From contig JACCLO010000022.1 in assembly GCA_029448655.1 (NCBI GenBank), positions 186,001-250,000 on the forward strand: 64,000 bases of DNA, read 5' to 3'. How positions within the stretch are numbered: the stretch's first letter is position 1; every line of letters begins with the position of its first letter. The notes under the pieces were generated by a model. It worked only from the letters and a program-made list of their open reading frames with translations, made no database searches and had not been told where the DNA came from. Shown here piece after piece: positions 20,401 to 29,675 of the stretch. Source of the DNA: Wolfiporia cocos (Eukaryota > Basidiomycota > Agaricomycetes > Polyporales > Phaeolaceae). A program made the translations under genes and the position numbers.

Positions 20401-21970
20401 GGTCGTTTCCGAACACAAGGATGTCGTCTAGGTAGACAATGACCTTTCCTTCTCTGATAAGGTCACCTAGGATATCGTTCATCATGTGTTGGAACGTGCT
20501 GGGTGCATTACAAAAACCGAAGTACATGACTACAGCTTCGTAAAGGCCGTTAGGCGTAATGAATGCGGTCTTCCATTCATCTCCCTCCTTGATTCTTACG
20601 TTGTTGTAACCCCAACGCAAGTCGAGCTTCGTAAATATCGAAGCCTGGCTAAGCTTATCGATAAGCTCGTCTATGCGTGGGAGAGGGTACCTGTTTTTAA
20701 TGGTTAAGTCGTTTACTTTCCGGTAATCGACTACCATTCGGGCTCCGCCGTCTTTTTTAGGGACGAAGAAGACCGGGCTCGCGATCGGAGATTTTGAGTG
20801 TCGGATGTAGCCCTTCCGTAACTCTTCCTGAATCCACTGATCTAGCGAGTTCGCTTCCTGAGGAGACATCTTGTATGCCTTACTCGGGGGCGGTAGCACC
20901 GCGTCATCGGGGAAGTCGATGGCATGGTCGTATGGTTTCCGCTCGGGCATCCTTTCGGATGCGCGCTGAGAAAATACCGTGGGACCAAACTCCTGGTATT
21001 CCTCCGGAACCAAGGATTTCCATTTCTGGAGATCCGCATCTGTCAGGAATTCATCATCCGACTTCTCCGTTATCGACTGAATGGCATCGATAAGGAGTTC
21101 CGTTCCTTCGTCAAGGGTGTTCACCCAAGCGACAAAGGGATTCTCAGGCTCCTCTAAGCCGAGAAAATCTATTGGAAAGTCATTGATGATCTGATAGATG
21201 TTGCGGGGTTCGATTTCATCTTCTTCCTCAGAAATCGAAACCCGTTTGCCATGTTTACATTTTTCCGTACACCGATATGTGAAGGTTCCTTCCGGCCAAT
21301 TGAAGTCCGGGTTGTGTTTCAGGAACCAGTCATATCCGAGGATCACATCCGCATTCTGTACGTCCATTACGTACAAGAATTCGGTGGACTTGTGTTCCTC
21401 GTGCACCATATAAGCTTTTACTGCCATATTGATATTACCGGCGGTATTAGAGGTACCGTCGGCGTTACGAATTTCGAGAGGTGAAGGTAGTTTCTGAGTG
21501 ACTAATTTCTCCTCATGTACGAGTTTCTTATCTATGACGCTTATTGATGCACCGGTGTCGATTAATGCCATGGCGTTTACTTTCTTTCCATATACCCACA
21601 GTTCCACTTCGATAGAGAACGATTTATTGTCGTCTCGAGAATCGTTTCCATGTACATTATACAAAGTGAAAAACTTCGACGCGAGCGGGTCAGGATAAAA
21701 GTATTTTACAGGAGGGGCACGTGTAGCTAGTGTCCTTGTCCTCCGGGCAAAGTCCATTGCCGAGTTACCGAATATACCGATATGGGATACCGGGTGACGT
21801 ACGACCGCCTTATCTTCCCACAAGATAAGGGGTCTCTGTGAAGCCTCTTCGTAGAGGTGCGCTTCTTCAGAGCGCTGTACACTCCCAGCCGCTGCGGGGC
21901 TGGTGTGTTCTTCACAGAACGTCTTCGAGACGTGTGGTTGGGGCGAGGGGAACCGAGATGGTCCCGACAT
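17435..21970 (-). CDS. pol: R1-d Pol polyprotein with chromodomain and dUTPase, 1511 aa
   Basis: Full-length and uninterrupted. Approximate residue positions: N-terminal extension 1-100; protease DTG about 138; reverse transcriptase with YLDD about 512; RNase H about 650-780; integrase HHCC about 885-930 and D,D-35-E about 956, 1020 and 1055; chromodomain about 1246-1295; dUTPase about 1380-1511 with all five motifs. The dUTPase would hydrolyse dUTP to dUMP and limit uracil in the cDNA. The chromodomain is expected to direct integration to marked chromatin. Pol overlaps gag by 59 nt in a different frame, so expression needs a frameshift or a second initiation. Confidence 0.97.
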   Translation of the reverse strand: MSGPSRFPSPQPHVSKTFCEEHTSPAAAGSVQRSEEAHLYEEASQRPLILWEDKAVVRHPVSHIGIFGNSAMDFARRTRTLATRAPPVKYFYPDPLASKFFTLYNVHGNDSRDDNKSFSIEVELWVYGKKVNAMALIDTGASISVIDKKLVHEEKLVTQKLPSPLEIRNADGTSNTAGNINMAVKAYMVHEEHKSTEFLYVMDVQNADVILGYDWFLKHNPDFNWPEGTFTYRCTEKCKHGKRVSISEEEDEIEPRNIYQIINDFPIDFLGLEEPENPFVAWVNTLDEGTELLIDAIQSITEKSDDEFLTDADLQKWKSLVPEEYQEFGPTVFSQRASERMPERKPYDHAIDFPDDAVLPPPSKAYKMSPQEANSLDQWIQEELRKGYIRHSKSPIASPVFFVPKKDGGARMVVDYRKVNDLTIKNRYPLPRIDELIDKLSQASIFTKLDLRWGYNNVRIKEGDEWKTAFITPNGLYEAVVMYFGFCNAPSTFQHMMNDILGDLIREGKVIVYLDDILVFGNDLLEHRRIVKQVLQILQDNDLFAKPEKCFFEQSSIEYLGMIISKGKVEMDPKKVAGVMDWPTPAKVKDVQAFVGFANYYRRFIKDFSKVVKPLTELSKKNTQWNWGPEQAEAFQTLKEAFTSAPILRIPDQESPFRVEADSSDYATGAVLSQYSSEDKLWHPVAFYSKSLSAPERNYEIYDKELLAIIRALEEWRHYLEGHPHKFEVWSDHLNLTYFKSAQRLTRRQARWSLYLTRFNFTMCHKPGKTMLTADPLSRRPDHEEGVELDNRDQILLKPEYFTVRALEASQQEIQSGDEDLLRQIRQALMDDQITKDYQELLKSGPKEFGKDLQEWNMEAGLLLRRGKVYVPKEPKELRTKILELHHDHVTAGHFGRWKTYELLSRNYWWPGMTTMVKQYVEGCDTCQRMKNHNQTPYGPLQPLPVPEAPWDTVTIDLIVHLPPSGELKQFNAIMVIVDRLTKRAHFIPTSDKITAKELANLLYLRIYPNHGLPKQIISDRGPQFAADLFKGWCEQLGIQRSMTTAYHPQADGQTERVNQILEQYLRCYIDVIQKDNWSWFLPTAEFAYNNAASETTKNSPFFVELGRHPNAGPTNLRPTQYVDLNVIAYERWSAQEQAKAAMKLAAERWSWYYDQHKRSVPFKVGDKVLVDARSWQDSERSLSPRYLGPFRIIEQLSPVTFRVHMDEQYRAYHPVFHASKLVMYKDPVHQKKPEPQPEMVDGEELWEVEKILDHRLRAGRVEYRIRWKGFGINDDSWVREADLDTAYDILQEYKASHAIPMQDVPLRRSARRKEAVHVFDPDSDDWEADECTWPDDWPQYREEFAKDPKQRMVRHPDGGWMSADINQNADLKIVVGEGGRMPEKGTKDSVGFDLYTATGDVLPAHGQTEYNTKLKIQVPFGTYGRIAPRSSLARKGIDVMGGVIDHDYQGEVIIILRNHSDISIDIRAGDKIAQLICEVAKDPHITLHGKSYFEKIKSERGTGGFGSTGK

Positions 21971-23909
21971 TGGCGACGGTGGTGGCGGGGGCCGAGGGTC
22001 CTGCTGAGCTTGAGTCAGCCGTCACTTCTTCCCAGATCGTTCGGGCACGATACGTCTTGCCATCCGCGGGGGGCGCCGAGTACGGCTTCTTGCCAGAAGC
22101 CTGTCCCTTTCCACTACCCGAAGGAGCAGCCGTGGTCTTTCCAGACGCGGCAGCTGCATCCTTCGCCCTTTGTTGTTCGGCCCGCTGAGCGGCAGGCACG
22201 AACGTTCCCGCAGCCTTGTCCGCGGCAAGCTTAGGACACTTGTTGAAATAGTGTCCTGTCTGCTTGCAGTAGGTGCAGACGGCATTGGCGGTGTCGGCGG
22301 GGGCTTTGGCGGGCGCCTTTCCCTTGTCCTTCTTTTTCTCCGACTTCTTTGCAGAAGCGGAGGACGTTTCCTTCTTTTCGGCAGGTGCCGAGTCCTTCTT
22401 GCCGGCCTTTTCGAAGATCGAACCCTTGATCTTGTCTGGATATGACGTTTGGTACATTTCCAGGGCGAAGTCGATGAGGGGTTCGATGTCGGTTGGGGCC
22501 TTGAAGAACGGGGTCTTGCCGAGGACGTTTAAGGTGTCCTTAACCTTTTCTGGGAGAGTCTCGGTGAATTCCCACACCAGAGTCTCATTGGCGGTTTCAG
22601 AGAGACGGCCGAGGGTGCGGAACCGTTCGCAGTAATTGAAGTAGTTCGATTCTGCCAGTTCCTTGCCCTTCGTGCCGTAATAGCCGCGAATTTCCTTCTT
22701 GGCTATCTCCTTATCCGTCATCTTCCCATATTGCACCATGACTGACTTGGTGAAGTCCTCCCAGGTGCCGAGAGGTTCACCGTTTCCTGCCTTCTTGATG
22801 AGAGGCGAGAAAAATTTGTATGCGTCCCCTGTGACGCGGAAGAGGGCCGTGGTGATACGGTCATGGTCATCGTAGACCCTGAGCGTACCGAAGTACAGGC
22901 CCATCTTCTCCACCCATTCCTGCGCAGTCACCTTTCCAGATGACCCAGAGAATTCGGGGGGAGGGGGGATTTTCAGGTTTTGAGGCAGACCTGGAATCTG
23001 CGGGGCGACGGCTGCTGCAGCAGCGGCTGCAGCTTGGGCGGCGGCAGCGGCCTCGGCTGCTCTGGCTTGAGCATGACCGGGGGCCGGTGCCGGGTCTTCC
23101 GGGGGCGTGCGGACACTGGGAGGGTTGGGAACGGAGGGATTCTTGCGAATCCTCCGGAGTTCCTCGTCGACCTTCTCCATGCGTTCGGCAAACGCATCCT
23201 CGAGGTCGTCCAGCCGGGACCGGTAGTCCTTTCGGAGCTGCTTCTCCATTTCGGAAAGCTTGGCGGTGTACTCCTGTCGGAGTTCCTTGCCGAGGTCCAC
23301 CATGGTGGACAATACCTCGTTCCGGACCGAATTGACCGCTTCGTGTAGCTCGTCTTGGGCCTTCTGTTCGAGTGCCCTGGATTGCCCAGCCAGGGAATCG
23401 ATTCGTTCATGGATACGCTCCAGGCGGGCGTGCACCATTCGACCTAGGGTGTCGGTGGTGTCATGGCTTATGGCCGCACTTCGTTGTACGGCGGCATCGA
23501 TGATTGGCCCATGTATGGACCCATCCACCTTGTGGTGTTCCTCCTCAGGAAGGTACGCCTTAAGATTGTTCTCGACAGCGACATTGGTCTGTCGTGTCGG
23601 ACCCGAAAATTCCATTTCCAGGGTGGTGGCGGGCCCGATAGGGCGAGTTCGACGAGCCGGTGGGTATCCGGCAATGGGGGAGCCCGGGCGTGTACCCATG
23701 GGATTGGTCGGAGATTCCCTTTGCGGGGGAGCGAACTCCGGCATTTCCTCTTCTCCTTCCTCTTCCTCTTCTTCTCCCTCGCTTAGGTGCTCCAGCGTCA
23801 CCAGTTGCTGGGTTCCCGAGGGACCAGCTACCGGTGTCACCGGGCCTTCTGAGCGGAGGCGCATCTTGCGGGGGGCGAGGGGAGTGCTGACGGAGGAGGT
23901 GGAAGACAT
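21912..23909 (-). CDS. gag: R1-d Gag, 665 aa
   Basis: Acidic N-terminal part with a run of Glu, Ala-rich linker of about 30 residues, capsid-like region, Lys/Glu-rich basic tail and CCHC zinc knuckle (CTYCKQTGHYFNKC). R1-e starts 14 codons earlier (MSNRKLTF...). Here four extra A/T bases near 23911 put that start out of frame, so the ATG at 23909 is the likely start. The C terminus overlaps pol. Confidence 0.95.
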   Translation of the reverse strand: MSSTSSVSTPLAPRKMRLRSEGPVTPVAGPSGTQQLVTLEHLSEGEEEEEEGEEEMPEFAPPQRESPTNPMGTRPGSPIAGYPPARRTRPIGPATTLEMEFSGPTRQTNVAVENNLKAYLPEEEHHKVDGSIHGPIIDAAVQRSAAISHDTTDTLGRMVHARLERIHERIDSLAGQSRALEQKAQDELHEAVNSVRNEVLSTMVDLGKELRQEYTAKLSEMEKQLRKDYRSRLDDLEDAFAERMEKVDEELRRIRKNPSVPNPPSVRTPPEDPAPAPGHAQARAAEAAAAAQAAAAAAAAVAPQIPGLPQNLKIPPPPEFSGSSGKVTAQEWVEKMGLYFGTLRVYDDHDRITTALFRVTGDAYKFFSPLIKKAGNGEPLGTWEDFTKSVMVQYGKMTDKEIAKKEIRGYYGTKGKELAESNYFNYCERFRTLGRLSETANETLVWEFTETLPEKVKDTLNVLGKTPFFKAPTDIEPLIDFALEMYQTSYPDKIKGSIFEKAGKKDSAPAEKKETSSASAKKSEKKKDKGKAPAKAPADTANAVCTYCKQTGHYFNKCPKLAADKAAGTFVPAAQRAEQQRAKDAAAASGKTTAAPSGSGKGQASGKKPYSAPPADGKTYRARTIWEEVTADSSSAGPSAPATTVANVGTISVPLAPTTRLEDVL

Positions 23910-24057
23910 TTTTTGTGAATCTGTTTGTGACGAATGTTAGTTTCCGGTTACTCATTGTCTTAGATCCTTAAGAAGGGATTGGGTTTTGAAAGCTGCGACT
24001 TTCGTTATAGATCACACTCGCACTCTATTTCAGAGTTAAAAGATGATAGTATTTCTA

Positions 24058-25683
24058 CTATACAATCGCGAGTATTTCCTCTTCTACCGAAGTAGTTGAG
24101 GGCCCTGCCACCTTGTCAGGTGGTGTTACACCGAAGGCAAAAGTAATTTGTAGCGCTACGCATTCTGCTATGATACGAGCCAAGTCCGTACGCCAATCCA
24201 AAAAGGAAATATTGCCGAGCTGTTTGCAGTACTTTTTCATAATTCTCCAGTCTCTATTGGTGATCCTTCCCCGTCTCGCTCTATCCTTTACGTTATCCAC
24301 CAAGTCCTCCAATTCTACTACCATAGTGTGGAAACGCATGTCGTTTTCCATATGGAAGCCTGGGTAATTAGGGGGGTGGTTGGCGAGAGGAGTGAGGCGA
24401 GTGAGAGTGCCTTCTAGCATGGGAATAACTTGATCGCATGCTTGGAGGGGCTTCTTCTTCCCGAAGACGAGGGAAGGGTCGAGAATCTTGTGGTTGGCCG
24501 GAACGGGAGGTCCGGCCGCCGGGCTGGAGAGACGGAGGGCCAGTGAAGAAGCTGCTTGCTTGGCTTCCTTGGCGGCTTGTTTGGCGGCGATTCGCTTATT
24601 CAGCTTATCGCGGGCGAGCTTGAGCTTGTTGAGTTCGCGGAGTTCGATAAGGTTCTCCATGGCGGTAATGGATTGTGACACAAACAAGGTTGTGGGACTC
24701 ACACTATAGCTTGATAACGACTTGAAGAGAGTTGTTGAAGCTGGTGAGGGAACGCTTGTAGGCGCAGTAGAGATGTTATGTGACTATGCGATAGCAGAGA
24801 ACAAATCTAAGGCTTATCGTAGCGATAGCCCTACTTATATACATGCATTGTTTGGTTACCAGTAAGGGAGCCAAACATGAAGACGGTCTGTGCGCAGACA
24901 TAACTAATACAGCTAAGTCGTAAACTACAGTAGACCATGTGCGCCGGTAATGGCCGCACCAGTAAGAAACGTTGTTAGGACCGTAGGTCCATGTTGTGGA
25001 AGTGGCGTTGCTACGTTAGTAAGCCATGCACGTGATAACTATATGCCGGTATCGGGATATGAGTAATCGTAAGTGCATTGGCATGTGATAACGAGCGGGC
25101 CGCTTATCCAATTGTACTGACATAGCCCGGTATCGGGATATGAGTAAGACGCGTGACACCGGAGGTTAGTCCGCTGAGTCATTGACGCGTACAAACGTGT
25201 TATGTACGTGTTGTTATGACGAGTGGACGTATACCGCGTTGTGTACGTGTTGTTTGGTTGCGTGTACGTGTAGACGGGCGCTTAGCAGCGTAAATGTCTA
25301 CAAGGTCGTAGAAATACCAGATAAATAGGTAAAAATACGGGAAAAATAATGGCATGTCCCAAATCTGTGACAGATTGCGCTAGCTTCTCTTCCTCTGTCC
25401 AGATACGCTTAGCGAGCGGAACTGGTTTGGGAGGTCGAGGGGCGGGTTTCCCAGCCTCAGCAATGTGCTTTGGCATGTGGACGGGAATCTCCCAAAGATG
25501 GAGTTTCCCAGTGTAATCTTCCTTTACAGGAAGCGTGTAGGTGACGTCCTCTGCCCGAGGAATGTCGGCGGTGTCGATGCGGCTGAGAAGGGACCGCTTC
25601 GCCGGTTTGACGTAAGGGGCAGTGGAGGAGCCACGGGTGCGACGGGTAACGCGGGGCATGATTCTAGAAAGTGCAGCCTTCAT
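24058..25683 (-). pseudogene. R1-d ORF0, interrupted by a solo R1 LTR
   Basis: Codons 25683-25378 and 24675-24058 are continuous with one copy of GATTG. Apart from the LTR the protein is the same as R1-e ORF0 (307 aa, start MKAALSRIMPR). gag and pol of this copy remain open, so this is the main defect of an otherwise intact element. Confidence 0.92.
24676..25372 (-). repeat. Solo R1 LTR inside R1-d ORF0
   Basis: 697 bp, TSD GATTG (24671-24675 and 25373-25377). It belongs to the R1-e LTR subfamily: it shares that copy's TATGCCGGTATCGGG-type variant and differs from its host element's LTRs. Confidence 0.95.
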
Positions 25684-26704
25684 GAGAAACGAAGTTTCCC
25701 AGTGATACGTCCAAGAACAGGAATGAAAGGGATTATGTAAGGTAGGGTAGTGGACTCCTTTTCAGGAGCAAAGAAGGTGTACTACGGGGCATAATTACTC
25801 TTATGTTGCGCGCAAACCCTGTGCCGAGACGGCGCGGATATTCGCATGACCCTAACGGTCAGAGGCGCCGACTCCAGGGGTAGAGTTGCTGACTGCCAGG
25901 CCGGTTCCTGGGTCAGATGATTGGGATTCGGATACACGACACCGCCCCGGAGGGACGATGCCGGAAAGTGGCTGGGATTTTACATCCCTTAGCCTGTCCA
26001 TGCTTCAACAATGAGGTTGCCGTCTGTAGCCACATGGGTGTCACATCAGGGCTAAAAAACCACTGTCGATCTAAGATCGCGAGACAGCAGCGCTCCACAT
26101 GCCGAAAGAGTGGGCCACGCGCTTCTCTTCCAATGGGGCCCCAAATCCGTTTGACCCATGCTCGCACGCCGAGCTGCCCGGAGGACTTATGCTATTGGCT
26201 ACCGCGAGTGACCTATGGCAGGGTGATTTTTTACGTCACCCCCCTCACTGCTTTTCCCATAACGGGTTCAAAGCAGGTCCCTTACGCCTGGGAGGCGGCT
26301 TTGGAAAATTCCCATGCCATCATAATGATGACCCTATGGATAGTGATGGGGCGCTGAACAACGCTTGCCATGACAGGGGGTTGGGCGCACACAGGCAGAC
26401 CGTCCCCTTTTCTCCACAGGCGGGTCTTAACCGCGCATAATCCAAGCTTGTCAGCGAGGATCATGTCTCCTTGACCCTGGAGTCCGGGTTAGGTAGGCCT
26501 CCTGCCTAAAAAAGGCGGTGTGGCTTCCCTGGTTGCCAATCCTCTGCCGAGGATGGCGATGTATCCCCCAGATCTCAACTATCACCCCAATCGCCTTGTC
26601 AGGCAGAAAGGGATGTGCGCAGCAACAAGTAATAGCCCCTGTAGGATAGAAACCCAGACCCAAGCGCAAGCGCAAGGGCGGGGGTAGGGGGAGATTTGTT
26701 CTTA
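25684..26704 (-). other. R1-d leader with self-primer binding site
   Basis: About 1,020 bp non-coding. The primer-binding site adjoins the LTR (about 26692-26702). Hairpins are at 25755-25768 (CUCCU-GAAA-AGGAG) and about 26592-26605 (GCCU-GACA-AGGC). Confidence 0.82.
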
Positions 26705-27364
26705 TGACACAGACTAGACTGTGGGACTCACACTATAACCTTATAGGCGACTTGAAGATGTTGCAGAAGGTTGGTGAGGAAGCTAGTGGGCGCAAGCAGA
26801 GATGGTTTGTAACTGTGCGAATGCAGAGAACAAATCTAAGGCTTATCCGCAGTGATAGCCCTACTTATATACATGCTTTGTTTGGTTACCGGTAAGGGAG
26901 CCAAACATGAAGGTGGTCTGTGCGCAGACATAACTAATATGGTTAAGTCGTAAACTACAATAGACCATGTGCGCCGGTAATGGCCGCACCAGTAAGATCG
27001 TTTGTTTGGACCGTAGGTCCATGTTGTGGAAGTGGCTGTAGCTACGTTAGTAAGCCATGCATGTGATTCTTATATACCGGTATCGGAATATGAGTAATCG
27101 TAAGGGCATTGGCATGTGATAACGAGCGGGCCGCTTATCCAATTGTACTGACATAGCCCGGTATCGGGATATGAGTAAGACGCGTGACACCGGAGGTTAG
27201 TCCGCTGAGTCATTGACGCGTACAAGCGTGTTATGTACGCGTTGTTTGGTTGCGTGTACGTGTAGACGGGCGCTTAGCAGCGTAAATGTCTACAAGGTCG
27301 TAGAAATACCAGATAAATAGGTAAAAATACGGGAAAAATAGTGGCATGTCCCAAATCTGTGACA
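26705..27364 (-). repeat. R1-d 5' LTR
   Basis: 660 bp, the partner of 16736-17395, with the same internal deletion. Followed by TSD AGGCC. Confidence 0.96.
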
Positions 27365-28060
27365 AGGCCCAGACCCCTTAGGGTCATGATGACCGCTCGC
27401 CAACAAGCGTCGCGTAGAAAACACGTGCCCACCAACAGGGCAACAACCGAGGAAGCAGAAGATGCGCTGAACGCCAAATACGCCGAGGGCCTATACCGAG
27501 GTAGAGCCGAAGCGGAGCAGAACCAAACCGAGTGCGTCCTCGTACGACGCTTGGAAGGAACTGCCGAGCCTAGACTCCGCGACCTCCCCGCCCCCGGCAA
27601 CGATCAGCCCGTCGCCTCATCCTCCAACATCGCTGCCGCCCACCAAGAGCCAGCACGGTTTGCCGACTACATCGACCAACTCCCCGTAGGAATCATACGT
27701 GAAAACGTATGCGTTTCCTACCAACAATACGAATGGGGCTTACGCCTCATTCCCCTCCTTGACCAAGTAGATAGGATCCTCATCGAAATCCACAGGGTCA
27801 TATTCGATAACGACACCAACTACTACCAGGAGAAGGAATGCCAGGAGGTACACCAACAAATTCGCGCGTACCGCCACTTCGTAGACTCCTTTTTCCTGTC
27901 GCTTCTCTACGGACGACTCTCCAATAAAGAATTAGAGGAGATCGAGAGAAACGCCAACGCAATCCGTCGTTATTTAAGGAATGGGAAGGTTTTACGTGGA
28001 AGGGTCTTTTCGGCTATTAAAGGACTTGCGGCCTTAAAATATACATTTCCCCTGTTGTAA

Positions 28061-28375
28061 CATGTAGCACACAATCTCTATCGTCTTCATCAGCGATCAT
28101 AAGACCGATAGCAACAAAAAACAGTCCATAAGATTCCCTTTTAGGGATCTCTAAATAAGGCACCTGACAAGGGTCTTAACGAGTTTTTAATTAAAAACTC
28201 CCACATTGGATACACGACCTGACAAGGTCCCAGATGGCATCAAAATACGACATTCAAAACGGCTACTACCGAAGATACTCCTTTAGGTTTTCTTTAGGTC
28301 TTTTGATTTTTAGGAACCCATCGTCACAAACGATCATGAGATAACACCATTGCCCCCATCTGTTAGACATGTCCA
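28061..28375 (+). other. R3 spacer between ORF0 and gag (continues at 39857-39926)
   Basis: Non-coding spacer cut by N1. It has two hairpins: ACCU-GACA-AGGG(U) at about 28162-28173 and GACCU-GACA-AGGUC at 28216-28229. The left TSD GTCCA is 28371-28375. Confidence 0.75.
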
Positions 28376-28841
28376 TGTCACGGTTTTCTACCTGACGTCG
28401 GGACAGTGTATTCCCCTGGGGTCGAACCCCGGTCCTCTTAGTATCTAGTCACATGTTAAGTCCGTTAGATAGTGTAGCGGTTATCTTCCATACCTAGTAG
28501 TCACGTTACGGGACACATGACAGTAGCTTAGTCAGCGGCGTCGCGGCGCCTGCGCACGGACCTTTACATTAGGGTCGGTACTTACAGTAGTACGGTGCGC
28601 GAGACTATGTATATAAGCTACCGACTGAGGTCTTACAACCTCAGTCTTGTTATTGTCGACATTGGGGCATGTCCCACAGCACTACTCCTCTGCGTGCTCT
28701 GCTGGCCCAACCATCGACGCTTCATTAGTCTTTGGTCTCACTGAGTAGCCCTCATAGCCAGCGCCACTAGGACGACTACGGTCTAAGGCATTGCGCCTTA
28801 TATCTTAGGGCATAAGCCGTACGTTGAGTATAACTGCGTCA
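28376..28841 (+). repeat. N1 5' LTR
   Basis: 466 bp, TGTCACGG...CTGCGTCA. Contains the GCGCACGGACC...TTAGGG module (about 28550-28578), TATATAA (28610-28616), the stem ACTGAGGT...ACCTCAGT and the predicted start AGTCTTGTTATT (28643-28654), 33 nt from TATA. Confidence 0.95.
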
Positions 28842-28967
28842 TAATAACAAGACTACTTTACCTCCCCCCCTTGGCATCGTTCTACGCCTTGGGGCCGAGG
28901 GTTTCCCACTCTATAGGTAGACAATGCGGCGGGGGCACCTCCTTGAACAGGAGGTCGGCATCAACTC
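28842..28967 (+). other. N1 interior, left part, with self-primer binding site
   Basis: AATAACAAGACT (28843-28854) is the 12-nt complement of 28643-28654. The following TTTACCTCCCCC and GGGGCCGAGGGTTT segments match the N2 interior. A CCTCCU...AGGAGG hairpin is near 28938-28954. No coding potential seen. Confidence 0.8.
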
Positions 28968-29662
28968 TGTCACAGATTTGGGACATGCCACTATTTTTCC
29001 CGTATTTTTACCTATTTATCTGGTATTTCTACGACCTTGTAGACATTTACGCTGCTAAGCGCCCGTCTACACGTACACGCAACCAAACAACACGTACACA
29101 ACGCGGTATACGTCCACCTGTCATAACAACACGTACATAACACGTTTGTACGCGTCAATGACTCAGCGGACTAACCTCCGGTGTCACGCGCCTTACTCAT
29201 ATCCCGCTATCGGGCTATGTCAGTACATTTGGATAAGCGGCCCGCTCGTTATCACATGCCAATGCCCTTACGATTACTCATATCCCGATACCGGTATATA
29301 GTTATCACGTGCATGGCTTACTAACGTAGCAACGCCACTTCCACAACATGGACCTACGGTCCTAACAACGTTTCTTACTGGTGCGGCCATTACCGGCGCA
29401 CATGGTCTACTGTAGTTTACGACTTAGCTGTATTAGTTATGTCTGCGCACAGACCGTCTTCATGTTTGGCTCCCTTACTGGTAACCAAACAATGCATGTA
29501 TATAAGTAGGGCTATCGCTACGATAAGCCTTAGATTTGTTCTCTGCTATCGCATAGTCACATAACATCTCTACTGCGCCTACAAGCGTTCCTCACCAGCT
29601 TCAACAACTCCTTCAAGTCGTTATCAAGCTAAAGCGTGAGTCCCACAACCTTGTTTGTGTCA
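28968..29662 (+). repeat. R1-e 5' LTR
   Basis: 695 bp, TGTCACAG...TGTGTCA. Upstream GCGCACAGACC module near 29444, CACATG-type boxes, TATATAA at 29499-29505. Confidence 0.96.
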
Positions 29663-29675
29663 TAAGAACAAATCT
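29532..29675 (+). promoter_or_regulatory. R1 transcript start, self-primer and primer-binding site
   Basis: AGATTTGTTCT (29532-29542) starts 33 nt after TATA. Its exact 11-nt complement AGAACAAATCT lies at 29665-29675, 2 nt after the LTR. This is the geometry of Tf1/sushi-type self-priming, where the RNA 5' end folds back, is cut and primes minus-strand DNA. Confidence 0.82.

Larger units (their letters stand above)
16736..27364 (-). mobile_element. R1-d: complete R1 element in R3 ORF0
   Basis: TSD AGGCC (16731-16735 and 27365-27369). Order on the minus strand: 5' LTR, leader, ORF0 (holding a solo R1 LTR), gag, pol, polypurine tract, 3' LTR. Both LTRs are 660 bp and look identical on reading, including a shared internal deletion, so the insertion is recent. 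Confidence 0.97.
16305..28060 (+). pseudogene. R3 ORF0, split by R1-d
   Basis: Two in-frame parts, 16305-16735 and 27370-28060, are continuous when R1-d and one AGGCC are disregarded, giving about 374 codons. Part 1 (about 144 residues) matches the N terminus of R2 Gag (51190 onward on the minus strand): both share TFNSIP-HVRP, DSTRNHI-W-RW and YGDVHWYS. Part 2 is basic, then helical, and resembles the C-terminal region of R1/R4 ORF0 in layout (hydrophobic core, an acidic helix and a Lys/Arg-rich end). Function unknown. The R1-d insertion is the only obvious lesion. Confidence 0.8.

Noticed and set aside
27341..28060. A separate 239-aa gene
   Set aside because: Its first codons are the R1-d LTR edge, and from 27370 it is the in-frame continuation of R3 ORF0 (16305-16735) across the AGGCC duplication.
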